Source of the DNA: Labilibaculum sp.
GTDB taxonomy: Bacteria; Bacteroidota; Bacteroidia; Bacteroidales; Marinifilaceae
Direction: 5' to 3'
Assembly (NCBI GenBank): GCA_016342745.1
Contig: JAEINT010000021.1
Coordinates: 30,465-94,464 of the forward strand
DNA: 64,000 nucleotides
A model generated the notes under the pieces. The model was not told where the DNA came from and did not search any database. It saw only the letters and a list, made by a program, of their open reading frames with translations. A program made the position numbers and the translations under genes. The first letter of the stretch is position 1, and each line of letters opens with the position of its first letter. Shown piece after piece: positions 27,706-37,023 of this stretch.

Positions 27706-28116
27706 GATTTAGTTTTTGCTTGTAATTTTTATGTGACGGCTTTGTTTTTAATTTTGTTACAGTTGTTTGCTGGTTATTTCTGTATTTCTAGACAAACATC
27801 ATCAACTCTATGCAGTAACAATGCATTTTACATGAGTATGGTTGTCTGGCATGAGTTTAAAAATACACTTCTTAAAAATTCATATTGCTTATGTGTTAAG
27901 TGTAATAAAACAATATTAATTATAATGTAAAGTGTGAATTTATGGAAAAAGAAGATAGGGATTAAGCCGATTAATGTTCTTTATGTTTTTTTAACAGCTT
28001 TCAGTTCAAGGAGTCATTGTATGGTAAAGACTCTTTATTAGGATGAAATTTCCAATATTAATAGTTGGAAAGCAGGATTCAGAAAAATTTAGGATTTAAT
28101 TTTTTAAGGCTAAGTG
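27706..28116. other. Intergenic region, no gene supported
   Basis: Divergent spacer upstream of the DUF5686 gene. A 65-codon plus-strand frame at 27733 has poor composition and no ribosome site and is not called. Nothing else is recognised before the palindrome cluster. Confidence 0.4.
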
Positions 28117-28182
28117 TGACTCCGAAGGAGTCAGATGTTTATAGAATTGTAATTCTATAAACCTACGACCCCAATGGGGTCG
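28117..28182. repeat. Third triple-palindrome cluster
   Basis: TGACTCC-gaa-GGAGTCA (28117-28133), TTTATAGAATT-gt-AATTCTATAAA (28138-28161) and CGACCCC-aat-GGGGTCG (28166-28182) are perfect palindromes separated by 4 bases each. The two outer ones have the same 7-3-7 geometry. No T-run follows, and this is upstream rather than downstream of genes, so a REP-like mobile repeat is likelier than a terminator. Confidence 0.75.
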
Positions 28183-28499
28183 AATTACATTTAAATTAGA
28201 GAAGAATTTTTATTTTATTAGGACAAGTTTATCATTAAAAGGAAAACCTGTCATGATTATTATTATTCATTAAATATTTTTTTAAGTTTAATTCTAGCAT
28301 CATGCTATTATCTGGATCGTGTTTAACATGAATATTGAAGGGAAAAGTGAAGTTTTTACACGTTTTAAGTAAAACTACTGACAGTATTCTGCAATTTTTT
28401 CGCATTTTCTGTCATTAAGACAGAATTTACTTCTTGGCATAAGCTTTGACTATAGCACTTCTGAAAAATTGTAATTCAAAATTTAAAAACGATATAAAT
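28183..28499. other. Leader region of htpG
   Basis: The 317-base stretch before htpG is AT-rich and contains the half-palindrome AAAACCTGTCATGATT near 28241. I see no confident -7 box or heat-shock element (CIRCE-type) here. Confidence 0.35.
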
Positions 28500-30551
28500 A
28501 TGTCAACAGGAAAAATTGGTGTTACTAGTAACGATCTGTTTCCAATTATCAAGAAATTTTTGTACTCAGATCACGATATCTTTTTGCGTGAGATTGTTTC
28601 CAATGCAGTAGATGCTACTCAAAAATTAAAAACATTAGCTTCAACTGGAGAATTTACAGGTGATTTAGGTGATTTGAAAGTTAGCGTTGCGATCGATAAA
28701 GAGGCTAAAACCATTACGATTTCAGATAATGGTATTGGTATGACTCAAGAGGAGATTGAGAAGTACATTAATCAGATTGCATTTTCAGGAGCTGAAGAGT
28801 TTTTGGATAAATATAAAGATCAGGCTAACGCTATTATTGGTCATTTTGGATTGGGATTTTATTCTTCATTTATGGTATCCGATAAGGTGGATATTGTTAC
28901 TCTTTCGCACAAAGAAGGCGCTGAAGCTATAAAATGGAGTTGTGAAGGTAATCCTGAGTATACAGTTGAAAAAGTTGAAAAAGCGGAACGTGGTACGGAT
29001 ATCGTAATGCACATTTCTGAAGAGGAAGAGTCTTTCCTTGAAGAAAGCCGTATTCAAGAGCTTTTGAACAAGTACTGTAAATTTTTACCTATCGAGATTG
29101 CTTTTGGAAAGAAAAAGGATTTTAAAGAGGGTAAGGAAGAAGAGACAGAAGAGGATAACATTATTAACGATACAAATCCTGCATGGACAAAGAAGCCTGC
29201 TGATTTGAAAGATGAAGATTACAATGATTTTTATCGTCAGTTATACCCAATGGGAGAGGATCCATTGTTTCACATTCACTTGAATGTTGATTTTCCTTTT
29301 AACCTAACTGGTGTATTGTATTTCCCAAAAATTAAGAACAGTGTAGAAGTTCAAAAGAACAAAATTCAATTGTATTGCAATCAGGTATTTGTTACTGATT
29401 CAGTAGAAGGAATTGTTCCAGAATTTTTAACACTTCTACATGGTGTTATCGATTCTCCGGATATTCCATTGAATGTATCTCGTTCTTACCTGCAGAGTGA
29501 TGGTAATGTGAAGAAAATTGCGAATCATATTTCTAAGAAGGTTGCAGATAGCATGAACGATATCTTCAAGAATGATCGTGCAGATTTCGAAAAGAAATGG
29601 GATGATTTACGCATGTTCGTTCAGTACGGAATGTTAACAGAAGAGAAGTTCTACGATCGTTCTAAGAAATTCATGTTGTTTAAAAATACCGAAGGAAAGT
29701 ATTTTACAATTGAAGAATATGAAGCATTAATCAAAGAAAATCAGACCGATAAGGAAAGTAGTTTAATTACGCTTTATGCAACTGATGTTGATGCTCAATA
29801 TACATACATTGAGGCTGCTAAGGCTAAAGGATATGATGTTTTGGTAATGGATAGCCAGTTGGATAATCACTTGATTAACCATTTGGAGCAAAAAACACCT
29901 ACAACAAAATATGTTCGTGTTGATTCTGATATCATCGACAAATTGATTCAAAAGGATGAAGTGAAAACTTCAAAATTAACAGAAGAGCAAAGAAATGATT
30001 TGATTCCTGTTTTCAATGCACATTTACCTGCTGAGAAAGTGAATTACATTGTGACTTTCGAATCGTTGGGAGAGGAAGCTCAGCCATTAATGATTACACA
30101 AGCTGAGTTTATGCGTCGTATGAAAGATATGGCTGCTATGAATGCTGGAATGGGCTTCTATGGCGAAATGCCAGACTCTTACAATTTGGTTGTAAATTCT
30201 GATCATGCTTTAATCGAAAATATCTTAAGCGATAAGGATGATAAAATGGGTGCTAATTTAACTGATGTTAATGCTAAATTGACTCCATTGTTCGAAGAAA
30301 GAGCGCAATTAGATGCTTTGAAAAAGGACAAGAAAGAAGAAGAAGTTCCTCAAGAGGAAAAAGATAAGATGGCTGATGTTCAGAAGCAAATTACTGAAGT
30401 GAATGCTGAAAAAGAAGAATTGCTAAAAGGATATGGTAAGGACAACCAATTGGTAAAACAATTAATCGATCTTGCATTGCTTGCCAACAATATGTTGAAA
30501 GGTGAAGAATTAGCAAAATTCGTAAAACGAAGTGTAGATATGATCAAGTAA
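28500..30551 (+). CDS. htpG: Molecular chaperone HtpG (Hsp90)
   Basis: Cytosolic Hsp90 ATPase of about 683 residues. The GHKL ATP pocket is shown by LREIVSNAVDATQKL, ISDNGIGMT and IIGHFGLGFYSSF; the middle domain has PLNVSRSYLQSD and the C-terminal dimerisation part contains a Lys/Glu-rich segment (about 600-650). The open frame reaches 28446, but homologues begin at MSTGKIGV, the ATG at 28500. It is monocistronic, with a strong terminator 22 bases downstream. Confidence 0.95.
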   Translation: MSTGKIGVTSNDLFPIIKKFLYSDHDIFLREIVSNAVDATQKLKTLASTGEFTGDLGDLKVSVAIDKEAKTITISDNGIGMTQEEIEKYINQIAFSGAEEFLDKYKDQANAIIGHFGLGFYSSFMVSDKVDIVTLSHKEGAEAIKWSCEGNPEYTVEKVEKAERGTDIVMHISEEEESFLEESRIQELLNKYCKFLPIEIAFGKKKDFKEGKEEETEEDNIINDTNPAWTKKPADLKDEDYNDFYRQLYPMGEDPLFHIHLNVDFPFNLTGVLYFPKIKNSVEVQKNKIQLYCNQVFVTDSVEGIVPEFLTLLHGVIDSPDIPLNVSRSYLQSDGNVKKIANHISKKVADSMNDIFKNDRADFEKKWDDLRMFVQYGMLTEEKFYDRSKKFMLFKNTEGKYFTIEEYEALIKENQTDKESSLITLYATDVDAQYTYIEAAKAKGYDVLVMDSQLDNHLINHLEQKTPTTKYVRVDSDIIDKLIQKDEVKTSKLTEEQRNDLIPVFNAHLPAEKVNYIVTFESLGEEAQPLMITQAEFMRRMKDMAAMNAGMGFYGEMPDSYNLVVNSDHALIENILSDKDDKMGANLTDVNAKLTPLFEERAQLDALKKDKKEEEVPQEEKDKMADVQKQITEVNAEKEELLKGYGKDNQLVKQLIDLALLANNMLKGEELAKFVKRSVDMIK

Positions 30552-30572
30552 GGATCTTATTATTAATAATAT

Positions 30573-30607
30573 AAAACAGCCGAACTATTCATAGTTCGGC
30601 TGTTTTG
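30573..30607 (+). terminator. Intrinsic terminator after htpG
   Basis: AAAACAGCCGAACTA and TAGTTCGGCTGTTTT form a 15-bp perfect stem with a 4-nt loop. Confidence 0.92.
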
Positions 30608-30636
30608 AATCAAATATTTTGCTCGGTATAGTGCAC

Positions 30637-30661
30637 AAAAAAAAGCCCTTAACGGGCTTTT
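30637..30661 (-). terminator. Intrinsic terminator of the DEAD-box helicase gene
   Basis: AAAAGCCC/GGGCTTTT (30641-30648 with 30654-30661) is followed on the minus strand by T8. It directly abuts the helicase stop codon. Confidence 0.85.
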
Positions 30662-30662
30662 C

Positions 30663-32003
30663 TTATTTCTTATTTTTAAGTTTTCGACCTTTCTTTCGGT
30701 TTCTCTTTTGAGCTTCCAGTTGTTTTTGTCGACCTTTCGACATGGAAGGAGTTTTAGAATTTTTAGCAGATTTTTTATGAAAAGCTCCACTTTTTAAATC
30801 CAAACGTACTGTATTTTTAATTTTGATATTTCGAGTTTGAATTTTTTCATCTTCAAGCAATTGACTTGTAAAGATTACTTCGATAGGAACGGCTCCAATT
30901 TCGATAGGCTTTTTAATTAAAGCTTCGATTTTTTCCATCAATTCTTCTTCGCCTTTATTTACAAAGCTAATAGCAGTACCTTCTCGTTCGGCACGACCCG
31001 TACGACCAACACGGTGAACATACTCAACGTAGTTGCTAGGAATATCGAAGTTAATTACGTGACTGATGTTTTCAATATCAATACCACGGGCTGCAACATC
31101 CGATGCAATTAAAACTCTAGATCGACCTTCTTTGAAATCGTTTAGAGCATTAATCCTTGTGTTCTGAGCTTTGTTCGAGTGAATTACACTTAGGTCGCCA
31201 CCTAAGAAATCTTCCAAACGATCAACAATTCGATCTGCATTCTTTTTTGTCTCCGTAAAGATCATCACTTTATTAAAAGTCTCTTTATCTTTCAAAAGCT
31301 CTTTTAATAAGGCAATTTTACTTAGAATGTTTGGTGCCTGATATTGCAATTGATGAATGTTTTCTACAGTTGAAGCCTGTGGCGCTACTTCAATTCGCAC
31401 CGGATTCAACAAGAAAGTTTCAGCCATTTGAGCTATGGTATCTGAGAATGTTGCTGAGAACAATAAGTTCTGATGAACTTCTGGCAAAATCTCAAAAATG
31501 GCATTTAGCTGAGGCATGAAGCCCAAGTCCATCATTTTATCCGCTTCATCAATAACCAAAGTTTTAATGAGTGTGAATTTCACAATTCGCGTCATGTAGA
31601 TATCCATTAAACGACCAGGAGTCGCCACAATGATATCGATACCTTCATACAAATTTTCTTTTTGCGTATTGATGTTTACACCACCGTAAACACCTACAGC
31701 ACGAAGATCCATGAAAGGAGTTAGTAGTTCAATGGTTTCTACCACCTGTAATACTAATTCGCGAGTTGGAACTACAATCAATGCTCTAGGATCATGTCCT
31801 TTTGCATAATTTAGTTTCATTAGAATCGGCATCAGATAGGCTAGGGTTTTTCCTGTTCCTGTCTGGGCAATTCCAATTACGTCTTTACCTGCACGAATAG
31901 GAGAAAATACATCAGTCTGTATCTCTGTTGGTTTTTCGAATCCCGCTTCGTCAAGCGCCATTCGTATTTGTTTGCTTAATTTGATGTCGTCAAATGAAAT
32001 CAT
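30663..32003 (-). CDS. DEAD-box ATP-dependent RNA helicase (RhlE-like)
   Basis: The conserved motifs are in order: Q-motif (FEKPTEIQTDVF), Walker A AQTGTGKT, PTREL, TPGR, DEAD (VIDEADKMMD), SAT, and the C-terminal ARGIDI and HRVGRTGRAEREG. The C-terminal tail after about 405 is strongly basic (KGRQKQLEAQKRNRKKGRK), typical of RhlE-group enzymes that remodel rRNA or mRNA structures. The ATG at 32003 (MISFDDIKLS) fits the family better than the upstream one at 32030. Confidence 0.92.
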   Translation of the reverse strand: MISFDDIKLSKQIRMALDEAGFEKPTEIQTDVFSPIRAGKDVIGIAQTGTGKTLAYLMPILMKLNYAKGHDPRALIVVPTRELVLQVVETIELLTPFMDLRAVGVYGGVNINTQKENLYEGIDIIVATPGRLMDIYMTRIVKFTLIKTLVIDEADKMMDLGFMPQLNAIFEILPEVHQNLLFSATFSDTIAQMAETFLLNPVRIEVAPQASTVENIHQLQYQAPNILSKIALLKELLKDKETFNKVMIFTETKKNADRIVDRLEDFLGGDLSVIHSNKAQNTRINALNDFKEGRSRVLIASDVAARGIDIENISHVINFDIPSNYVEYVHRVGRTGRAEREGTAISFVNKGEEELMEKIEALIKKPIEIGAVPIEVIFTSQLLEDEKIQTRNIKIKNTVRLDLKSGAFHKKSAKNSKTPSMSKGRQKQLEAQKRNRKKGRKLKNKK

Positions 32004-32106
32004 TACTATGGTATTTGAAAATTTGTGCAAAAATAGGCAAATAAACCGACATTAAGGTCTTTTTGTTAATGTGGATCGCAATTAGTCTTAAAAAATCAAT
32101 TCTAAT

Positions 32107-32631
32107 TTAACCCCAAAGCACTTGCACTTCAGCTTTAAGCGACGAAATTGCAATTTCGATTGCTGGTTTTTGTTGTTGCATATGCGATTCAATTACAGCT
32201 TTGCTCAACACAATAGATGGATCTTCCTTTGCAATTTGAGCAGCTTCTGTATTAATTAATTGAACAATGCTGTTTTTTGCATTTTTAATTTTTACCCATG
32301 ATTCATCGGTGACATAAAGCTGTTGAGCCAAATTGTGCTCAAATTCGGTACGGATAGCAATGATCAGCTTCTGTTGAAATTGTAAGTTGTTGAGTCCGTT
32401 CGTGTTTTCTCTAATAATTAAAGACTCTGGATGAATGCGCTCAAGAAAAAGAAGCAAACGTTCACATGCTTGTAAACGAATTGGAGTTATTTGCTTGTTA
32501 TTCTTCAGTAAAATCTGATGTTGTATTTTTCGTTCCTCTTGCTTTAAAAAAGCCTTTATTAAAAGATAGGCTGTTGCAAAAACAACCAGCGATGGAATGA
32601 TATACTTGAAAATTTCAATTAGGTCCTTCAT
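32107..32631 (-). CDS. Membrane-anchored conserved protein, DUF7935-like
   Basis: One N-terminal transmembrane helix (YIIPSLVVFATAYLLIKAFL) is followed by a soluble mostly helical domain of about 145 residues with the conserved CERLLLFLERIHPESLI and EFEHNLAQQLYV stretches. This is a Bacteroidota-specific protein of unknown function seen near helicase or metabolic genes. It lies 103 bases upstream of the helicase in the same direction, so co-transcription is possible. Confidence 0.7.
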   Translation of the reverse strand: MKDLIEIFKYIIPSLVVFATAYLLIKAFLKQEERKIQHQILLKNNKQITPIRLQACERLLLFLERIHPESLIIRENTNGLNNLQFQQKLIIAIRTEFEHNLAQQLYVTDESWVKIKNAKNSIVQLINTEAAQIAKEDPSIVLSKAVIESHMQQQKPAIEIAISSLKAEVQVLWG

Positions 32632-32690
32632 TTTTATAATTTTCTTTTCGATTTTTATTTTTTATCAGTTCTCCGAATGTTTAAAAACAG

Positions 32691-32698
32691 TATATTTG
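32691..32698 (+). promoter_or_regulatory. Predicted -7 element upstream of the aspartate aminotransferase
   Basis: TATATTTG matches the -7 consensus exactly 117 bases before the ATG; no TTTG at the right spacing is visible. Confidence 0.3.
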
Positions 32699-32814
32699 TT
32701 CAGTGAAATAATTGTTCTAAGATAGCTTAATCACACAAACTATTTTGTTTACAAAGGGGGAATAATGATCACAAAAGTATTAACCAATTTACGAAATCCC
32801 TAAATTAATTTAGA

Positions 32815-34008
32815 ATGTTGAAAGTTTCGGATCGAATTGCAGCTATGGAGATATCTCCAACACTTGCAATGTCACAGAAAAGTAGAGAAATGAAAGCTCA
32901 AGGGATTGATGTTATCAATCTGAGTGTTGGTGAACCGGATTTTAATACCCCTAACCACATTAAAGAAGCGGCGAAGAAGGCAATAGATGATAACTATTCG
33001 CACTATTCTCCAGTTCCTGGGTATGTAGAATTACGTCAAGCAGTTGTTCGTAAGCTAAAGCGCGAAAACGATCTTGACTTTACGGTAGATCAAATTGTGG
33101 TTTCTAATGGAGCCAAACAGTCTATTGCTAATGCGATGATGAGTGTGGTTAACAAAGGTGATGAAGTAATCATTCCAACACCATTTTGGGTTAGTTACAG
33201 CGAAATTGTAAAGTTAGCAGAAGGTATAAATGTATTTGTTCCTGCAAGTATTGAGCAGGATTTTAAAATTTCACCAGAACAATTAGAAGCTGCTATCACA
33301 CCAAAAACTAAAGCATTTTTGTTTAGTTCTCCAAGTAATCCAACGGGTAGCTTGTATTCTAAAGAAGAACTAAGAGCTTTAGCTGATGTTTTTGTAAAGT
33401 ATCCAGATATTGTAATCATGTCTGATGAAATTTATGAACACATCAATTATGTTGGAACACACGAAAGCATTGCTCAATTTGAGGAATTGAAAGATCGTGT
33501 TGTTGTTATAAATGGTGTTTCGAAAGGATATGCTATGACCGGTTGGAGAATTGGTTACATCGCAGCTCCTTTATGGATTGCTAAGGCTTGTGGTAAACTG
33601 CAAGGTCAAATGACATCTGGTGCATCATCAGTTGCGCAGATTGCTTCTGTAGCTGCTTTAGATGGTGATCAATCAACTACGATTGCTATGCGTAATGCAT
33701 TTCAAAAACGTAAAGATTTGGCATTGGCTCAACTAAGAGAAATTCCAGGATTTGAAGTGAGAGAACCAAATGGAGCATTTTATCTGTTTCCTAAGGTAAG
33801 TCAGATTTTCGGTAAGTCGAATGGAAGTGTTAGCATTAATTCTGCTACAGATCTTAGTTTGTATTTGTTAGAGCAAGCAAATGTAGCAACTGTTACAGGA
33901 GAGGCTTTTGGAGCACCTGAGTGCTTGCGTTTGTCTTATGCTACTAGCGAAGAACAAATGGCTGAAGCTATTCGTAGAATTAAAACTGCGGTTGAGAAGT
34001 TAAGCTAA
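32815..34008 (+). CDS. Aspartate aminotransferase (class I PLP)
   Basis: This 397-residue class I/II aminotransferase of the Ib subgroup has the PLP Lys in NGVSKGYAMTGWRIGY, the phosphate and ring contacts SNGAKQSI and SSPSNPTG, SDEIYEH, and the substrate carboxylate Arg in LRLSYATS. It exchanges the amino group between aspartate and 2-oxoglutarate, supplying aspartate that the threonine operon consumes, although the genes are unlinked. Monocistronic with its own terminator. Confidence 0.92.
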   Translation: MLKVSDRIAAMEISPTLAMSQKSREMKAQGIDVINLSVGEPDFNTPNHIKEAAKKAIDDNYSHYSPVPGYVELRQAVVRKLKRENDLDFTVDQIVVSNGAKQSIANAMMSVVNKGDEVIIPTPFWVSYSEIVKLAEGINVFVPASIEQDFKISPEQLEAAITPKTKAFLFSSPSNPTGSLYSKEELRALADVFVKYPDIVIMSDEIYEHINYVGTHESIAQFEELKDRVVVINGVSKGYAMTGWRIGYIAAPLWIAKACGKLQGQMTSGASSVAQIASVAALDGDQSTTIAMRNAFQKRKDLALAQLREIPGFEVREPNGAFYLFPKVSQIFGKSNGSVSINSATDLSLYLLEQANVATVTGEAFGAPECLRLSYATSEEQMAEAIRRIKTAVEKLS

Positions 34009-34029
34009 TCAACACAAATCATATTTTAG

Positions 34030-34063
34030 AAGGCTATCTCATTTTTATGAGATAGCCTTTTTT
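34030..34063 (+). terminator. Intrinsic terminator
   Basis: AAGGCTATCTCAT and ATGAGATAGCCTT form a 13-bp stem with a T-rich loop and T6 tail. Confidence 0.9.
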
Positions 34064-34168
34064 GTTAAAAGCTGTTAAGGTGGAAAAGTGAGATACGTGA
34101 TGAGACGTAGATAAGTGTCTTCGTATTGAAAGGAAGTTTTGAATAAGCCTACTTAAATAAAGACACTT

Positions 34169-34792
34169 ATGAAAAATATAATCTTACTATTCACATTGCT
34201 GGTTTTTGTTTTTAATGCCAGATTACTACATGCACAATACAGCTATGAAAAGCCCGTTCAACGCGAAACGGTGAATCTTGATCGTAAAGATAAGTTTGGG
34301 TTGGGTTTTCATTATGGTCCGGCATGGACAACTGGAGATTCAAAATACTTTGCCAAATCGGGTAATTCCTTTAGTTTGGATTTAGGAGTCCAATCAAATA
34401 ATTTTTATTTCGGATCAGAATTTACGCTCACATCTTGGCGAGATTTTAAAGATTCAAATGAGGCCAGTGAAATGAATTTTGACGATGTCAATTTTCTATG
34501 GTTAATGCATGCAAAAATATTTATGGGAGATGGAAAGGTGAAACCGTATTTTGGCTTGGGAACCGATTTAATTACAATTGTTTTGGGTATACTGGAACCC
34601 GATGATGAGGATTGTTGTTACGATTCCTATTGTGATCATTACGATGATGATCGAAATTACAATGCCTGGATTGTTCCTTCTGTAGGAATACGTTGGGATA
34701 TGGGGCCCGATGTAAGCGGAAATATTGGCTTAAGTGCGAACCTTTCCGATAATTACGATTTTATTCGCTTGCAGGTTGGTATTGTATTTTAA
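34169..34792 (+). CDS. Outer-membrane-like secreted protein, unknown
   Basis: A signal peptide (KNIILLFTLLVFVFNARLLHA) precedes about 185 residues of alternating aromatic strands (GLGFHYGPAWTTGD, FSLDLGVQSNNFYFGSEF) ending VGIVF with a terminal Phe, the pattern of a small beta-barrel. An acidic Cys-containing loop (EPDDEDCCYDSYCDHYDDD) stands out and could bind a metal ion; that is inference. Homology to a named family is not evident. Confidence 0.7.
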   Translation: MKNIILLFTLLVFVFNARLLHAQYSYEKPVQRETVNLDRKDKFGLGFHYGPAWTTGDSKYFAKSGNSFSLDLGVQSNNFYFGSEFTLTSWRDFKDSNEASEMNFDDVNFLWLMHAKIFMGDGKVKPYFGLGTDLITIVLGILEPDDEDCCYDSYCDHYDDDRNYNAWIVPSVGIRWDMGPDVSGNIGLSANLSDNYDFIRLQVGIVF

Positions 34793-34795
34793 GCA

Positions 34796-34828
34796 CAAAA
34801 AAACTCCCCCAAATGGAGGAGTTTCTAT
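34796..34828. terminator. Bidirectional terminator between convergent genes
   Basis: AAACTCCCCC-aaat-GGAGGAGTTT (34801-34824, one C-A mismatch) with A-run on the left and T-run on the right serves both flanking genes. Confidence 0.8.
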
Positions 34829-34846
34829 ATATCAAGTAGATCAGTT

Positions 34847-36046
34847 CTATTTGTACAATTCTTTTAAGCGAGTTGCCATTCCTTCAGCCAGTGCAGCACA
34901 TTGATCGAAATCTTCGCTGTTTGGAGCACAAAGTGCTTCAGGTGTAGCTTCAATGGTTTCCCATTTAATTGCTTCAGCAAATTTATTCAATCGCTTAAGG
35001 CCTCCGCCTCCCCATGATTTAGATCCGAATACACCTAATACATGATCTTTAACTGCCATGTGTTCCAATTCGTTGATTAATGTTTCCATAGTTGGGAAAA
35101 CATCACCATTGTAGGCACAACTACCTAAAATTACACCACGAAATTTAAAAATATCGTTAATGATATAAGAAGGGTGTGTTTTTGAAGCATCGTGAATACG
35201 AATTTTCTTGATTCCTCGCTTTACCAATTGACGTGCGATGTTGTCCGCCATTTTTTCTGTATTTCCATACATAGAAGAGTAAACAATTACACAACCTTCG
35301 TCGGTTTTGTATTGGCTCCACTTATCGTATTTTGCTACAATATCAGCAACATGAGTTCTCCAGATTGGTCCGTGAGTAGCACAGATCATTTTGATCTCTA
35401 AACCACCAAGTTTCTTCAATGCATTTTGCGTTGGGCGACCATATTTGCCAACAATATTTGAATAGTAACGACTAATTTCATCATCCAAATAATCCAAATC
35501 CAATTCGTCATCGAAAATGCCACCATCAAGTGTTCCGAATGCACCAAAAGCATCACCAGAGAATAAAATTCCATTTGTCGATTCGAAAGTTACCATGGTT
35601 TCTGGCCAGTGCAACATTGGCACCATATAGAAATTCAATTTGTGTTCTCCCAAATCGATGTTGTCGCCTTCTTTTACTTCTAAAAGGTTATCCTTGATTC
35701 CGTAAAAACGCTCCAGCATAGGGAATGTTTTCTTGTTTCCTACTATTTGCATTTCAGGATAACGTTCAACCAAAGACCTTATAGATCCAGAGTGATCTGG
35801 TTCCATATGATTAATGATAAGGTAATCTGCTTTACGACCGTCCAACACTTCTTCAATATTGTCAAGATACTCATCCATAGTGCCTTTCTCAACAGTATCA
35901 ACAATGGCTACTTTTTCGTCAAGAATAACGTACGAGTTGTACGCTACTCCTTTTGGTAAAGGCCAGTAGTTTTCAAAAATGTGAGTTTTTCTGTCGTTGG
36001 TTCCTACCCAGAAAATTTTATCAGTAATGTTGTTCTTATTGTGCAT
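34847..36046 (-). CDS. FprA-type flavodiiron protein (NO/O2 reductase)
   Basis: The N-terminal beta-lactamase-like domain (about 1-250) has the diiron ligands HMEPDHSGS, then MLHWPETM, SGDAFGAFG and the later His in CATHGPIWR. The C-terminal flavodoxin domain binds FMN (YSSMYGNTEKMADNIA). These enzymes reduce NO to N2O and/or O2 to water in anaerobes. The ATG at 36046 (MHNKNNIT) is preferred; the frame extends to 36064. It sits 200 bases from a Crp/Fnr regulator gene on the same strand. Confidence 0.92.
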   Translation of the reverse strand: MHNKNNITDKIFWVGTNDRKTHIFENYWPLPKGVAYNSYVILDEKVAIVDTVEKGTMDEYLDNIEEVLDGRKADYLIINHMEPDHSGSIRSLVERYPEMQIVGNKKTFPMLERFYGIKDNLLEVKEGDNIDLGEHKLNFYMVPMLHWPETMVTFESTNGILFSGDAFGAFGTLDGGIFDDELDLDYLDDEISRYYSNIVGKYGRPTQNALKKLGGLEIKMICATHGPIWRTHVADIVAKYDKWSQYKTDEGCVIVYSSMYGNTEKMADNIARQLVKRGIKKIRIHDASKTHPSYIINDIFKFRGVILGSCAYNGDVFPTMETLINELEHMAVKDHVLGVFGSKSWGGGGLKRLNKFAEAIKWETIEATPEALCAPNSEDFDQCAALAEGMATRLKELYK

Positions 36047-36245
36047 TTTTAATGTTTTTGTCAATTTTGTGTATTCAGACTTTTCAGACCCATTTTCACA
36101 ACTACTCTAGGGTAGAAGTAGAGTTAAAAGTCTTACGTGCTCAGATTTATAACAAGAAACTAGAACACTTTGTTTACAGCCCACAAAATTAAGAATATTT
36201 TTATTTTCGAAATGCTTCTACAACATCTTCTTTTAAAATTCTTAC

Positions 36246-36917
36246 CTATTGTTGCAAAAGCCTGATGAGTTGTTGCTTATTTATGATTTTTATCTCTCTT
36301 CTGTTGGTTTCAATTAAACCTTCTTGTTCCATTTCTTTTAAACTACGGGCAAAAGATGGGCGTGTTACGCCAAAGAACTGGGCCATTTCCGACTGGGACT
36401 TAGGCATTGTAATTTCACTTTTATCTGGAGCAGCTAATTTTAGAATGTAATTGGCTAATTTTCCTTTTATGGTTTTAAAGTTTAAAAACATCAATTTATT
36501 GGCCAAAAACTGACTTCTATTCGATATTGAATTAAGGTAATTGGTAAGAAAAACTTTATTTTCCATGAAAAGATCAATTACTGATGCTTTTGCAAGAGAG
36601 AAAATCTCGACTTCGTCGTTTGCAGTAACATTAACTGGAAATTGATTCCGTTGCCCAAATAAAAACGCTGAAGCAATAGGATAGGGTGCCATAATGTCTT
36701 CAATCTTAATGCTTTTACCTGATGGATCTAGCATTTCCCCCTTAACACTACCTTTTAAAACGATCATTAAGTTTTCGCAGCGATCTTCACGAAAAGCAAT
36801 CATGTCTCCTTTGGTATATTTTTTAATTTGAAATTGAGCATTACTCAAGAGTTCTTCCAAATCCTCAGGAGAAATTCCTCTAAATACAGGCGATTGCGAA
36901 AGTTGTTGATATAGCAT
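36246..36917 (-). CDS. Crp/Fnr-family transcriptional regulator
   Basis: An N-terminal cyclic-nucleotide-binding-like beta-barrel (about 20-120, CENLMIVLKGSVKGE) and a C-terminal winged helix (SEMAQFFGVTRPSFARSLKEM) give the standard 223-residue regulator. FNR-type cluster Cys residues are missing (one Cys only), so it is not an iron-sulfur O2 sensor; the ligand is unknown and could be heme/NO as in HcpR/DNR proteins. Its location next to the flavodiiron gene and the palindrome at 41808 suggest a nitrosative or redox regulon. Confidence 0.9.
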   Translation of the reverse strand: MLYQQLSQSPVFRGISPEDLEELLSNAQFQIKKYTKGDMIAFREDRCENLMIVLKGSVKGEMLDPSGKSIKIEDIMAPYPIASAFLFGQRNQFPVNVTANDEVEIFSLAKASVIDLFMENKVFLTNYLNSISNRSQFLANKLMFLNFKTIKGKLANYILKLAAPDKSEITMPKSQSEMAQFFGVTRPSFARSLKEMEQEGLIETNRREIKIINKQQLIRLLQQ

Positions 36918-37023
36918 TTTGTAGTATTCCGTTTAAAAAGCATTGCAAGATTACGAGTTTCCTTGAATTTTGCAAGGAATAAAAGAGGTATTTGTCTTAA
37001 TAACGAATACCTCCTAAACTTTC

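Noticed and set aside
27733..27930. 65-codon plus-strand frame
   Set aside because: No ribosome site, odd composition, and position inside the divergent promoter region of the DUF5686 gene.
28183..28499. Heat-shock operator (CIRCE) before htpG
   Set aside because: No TTAGCACTC-N9-GAGTGCTAA-like inverted repeat is present.
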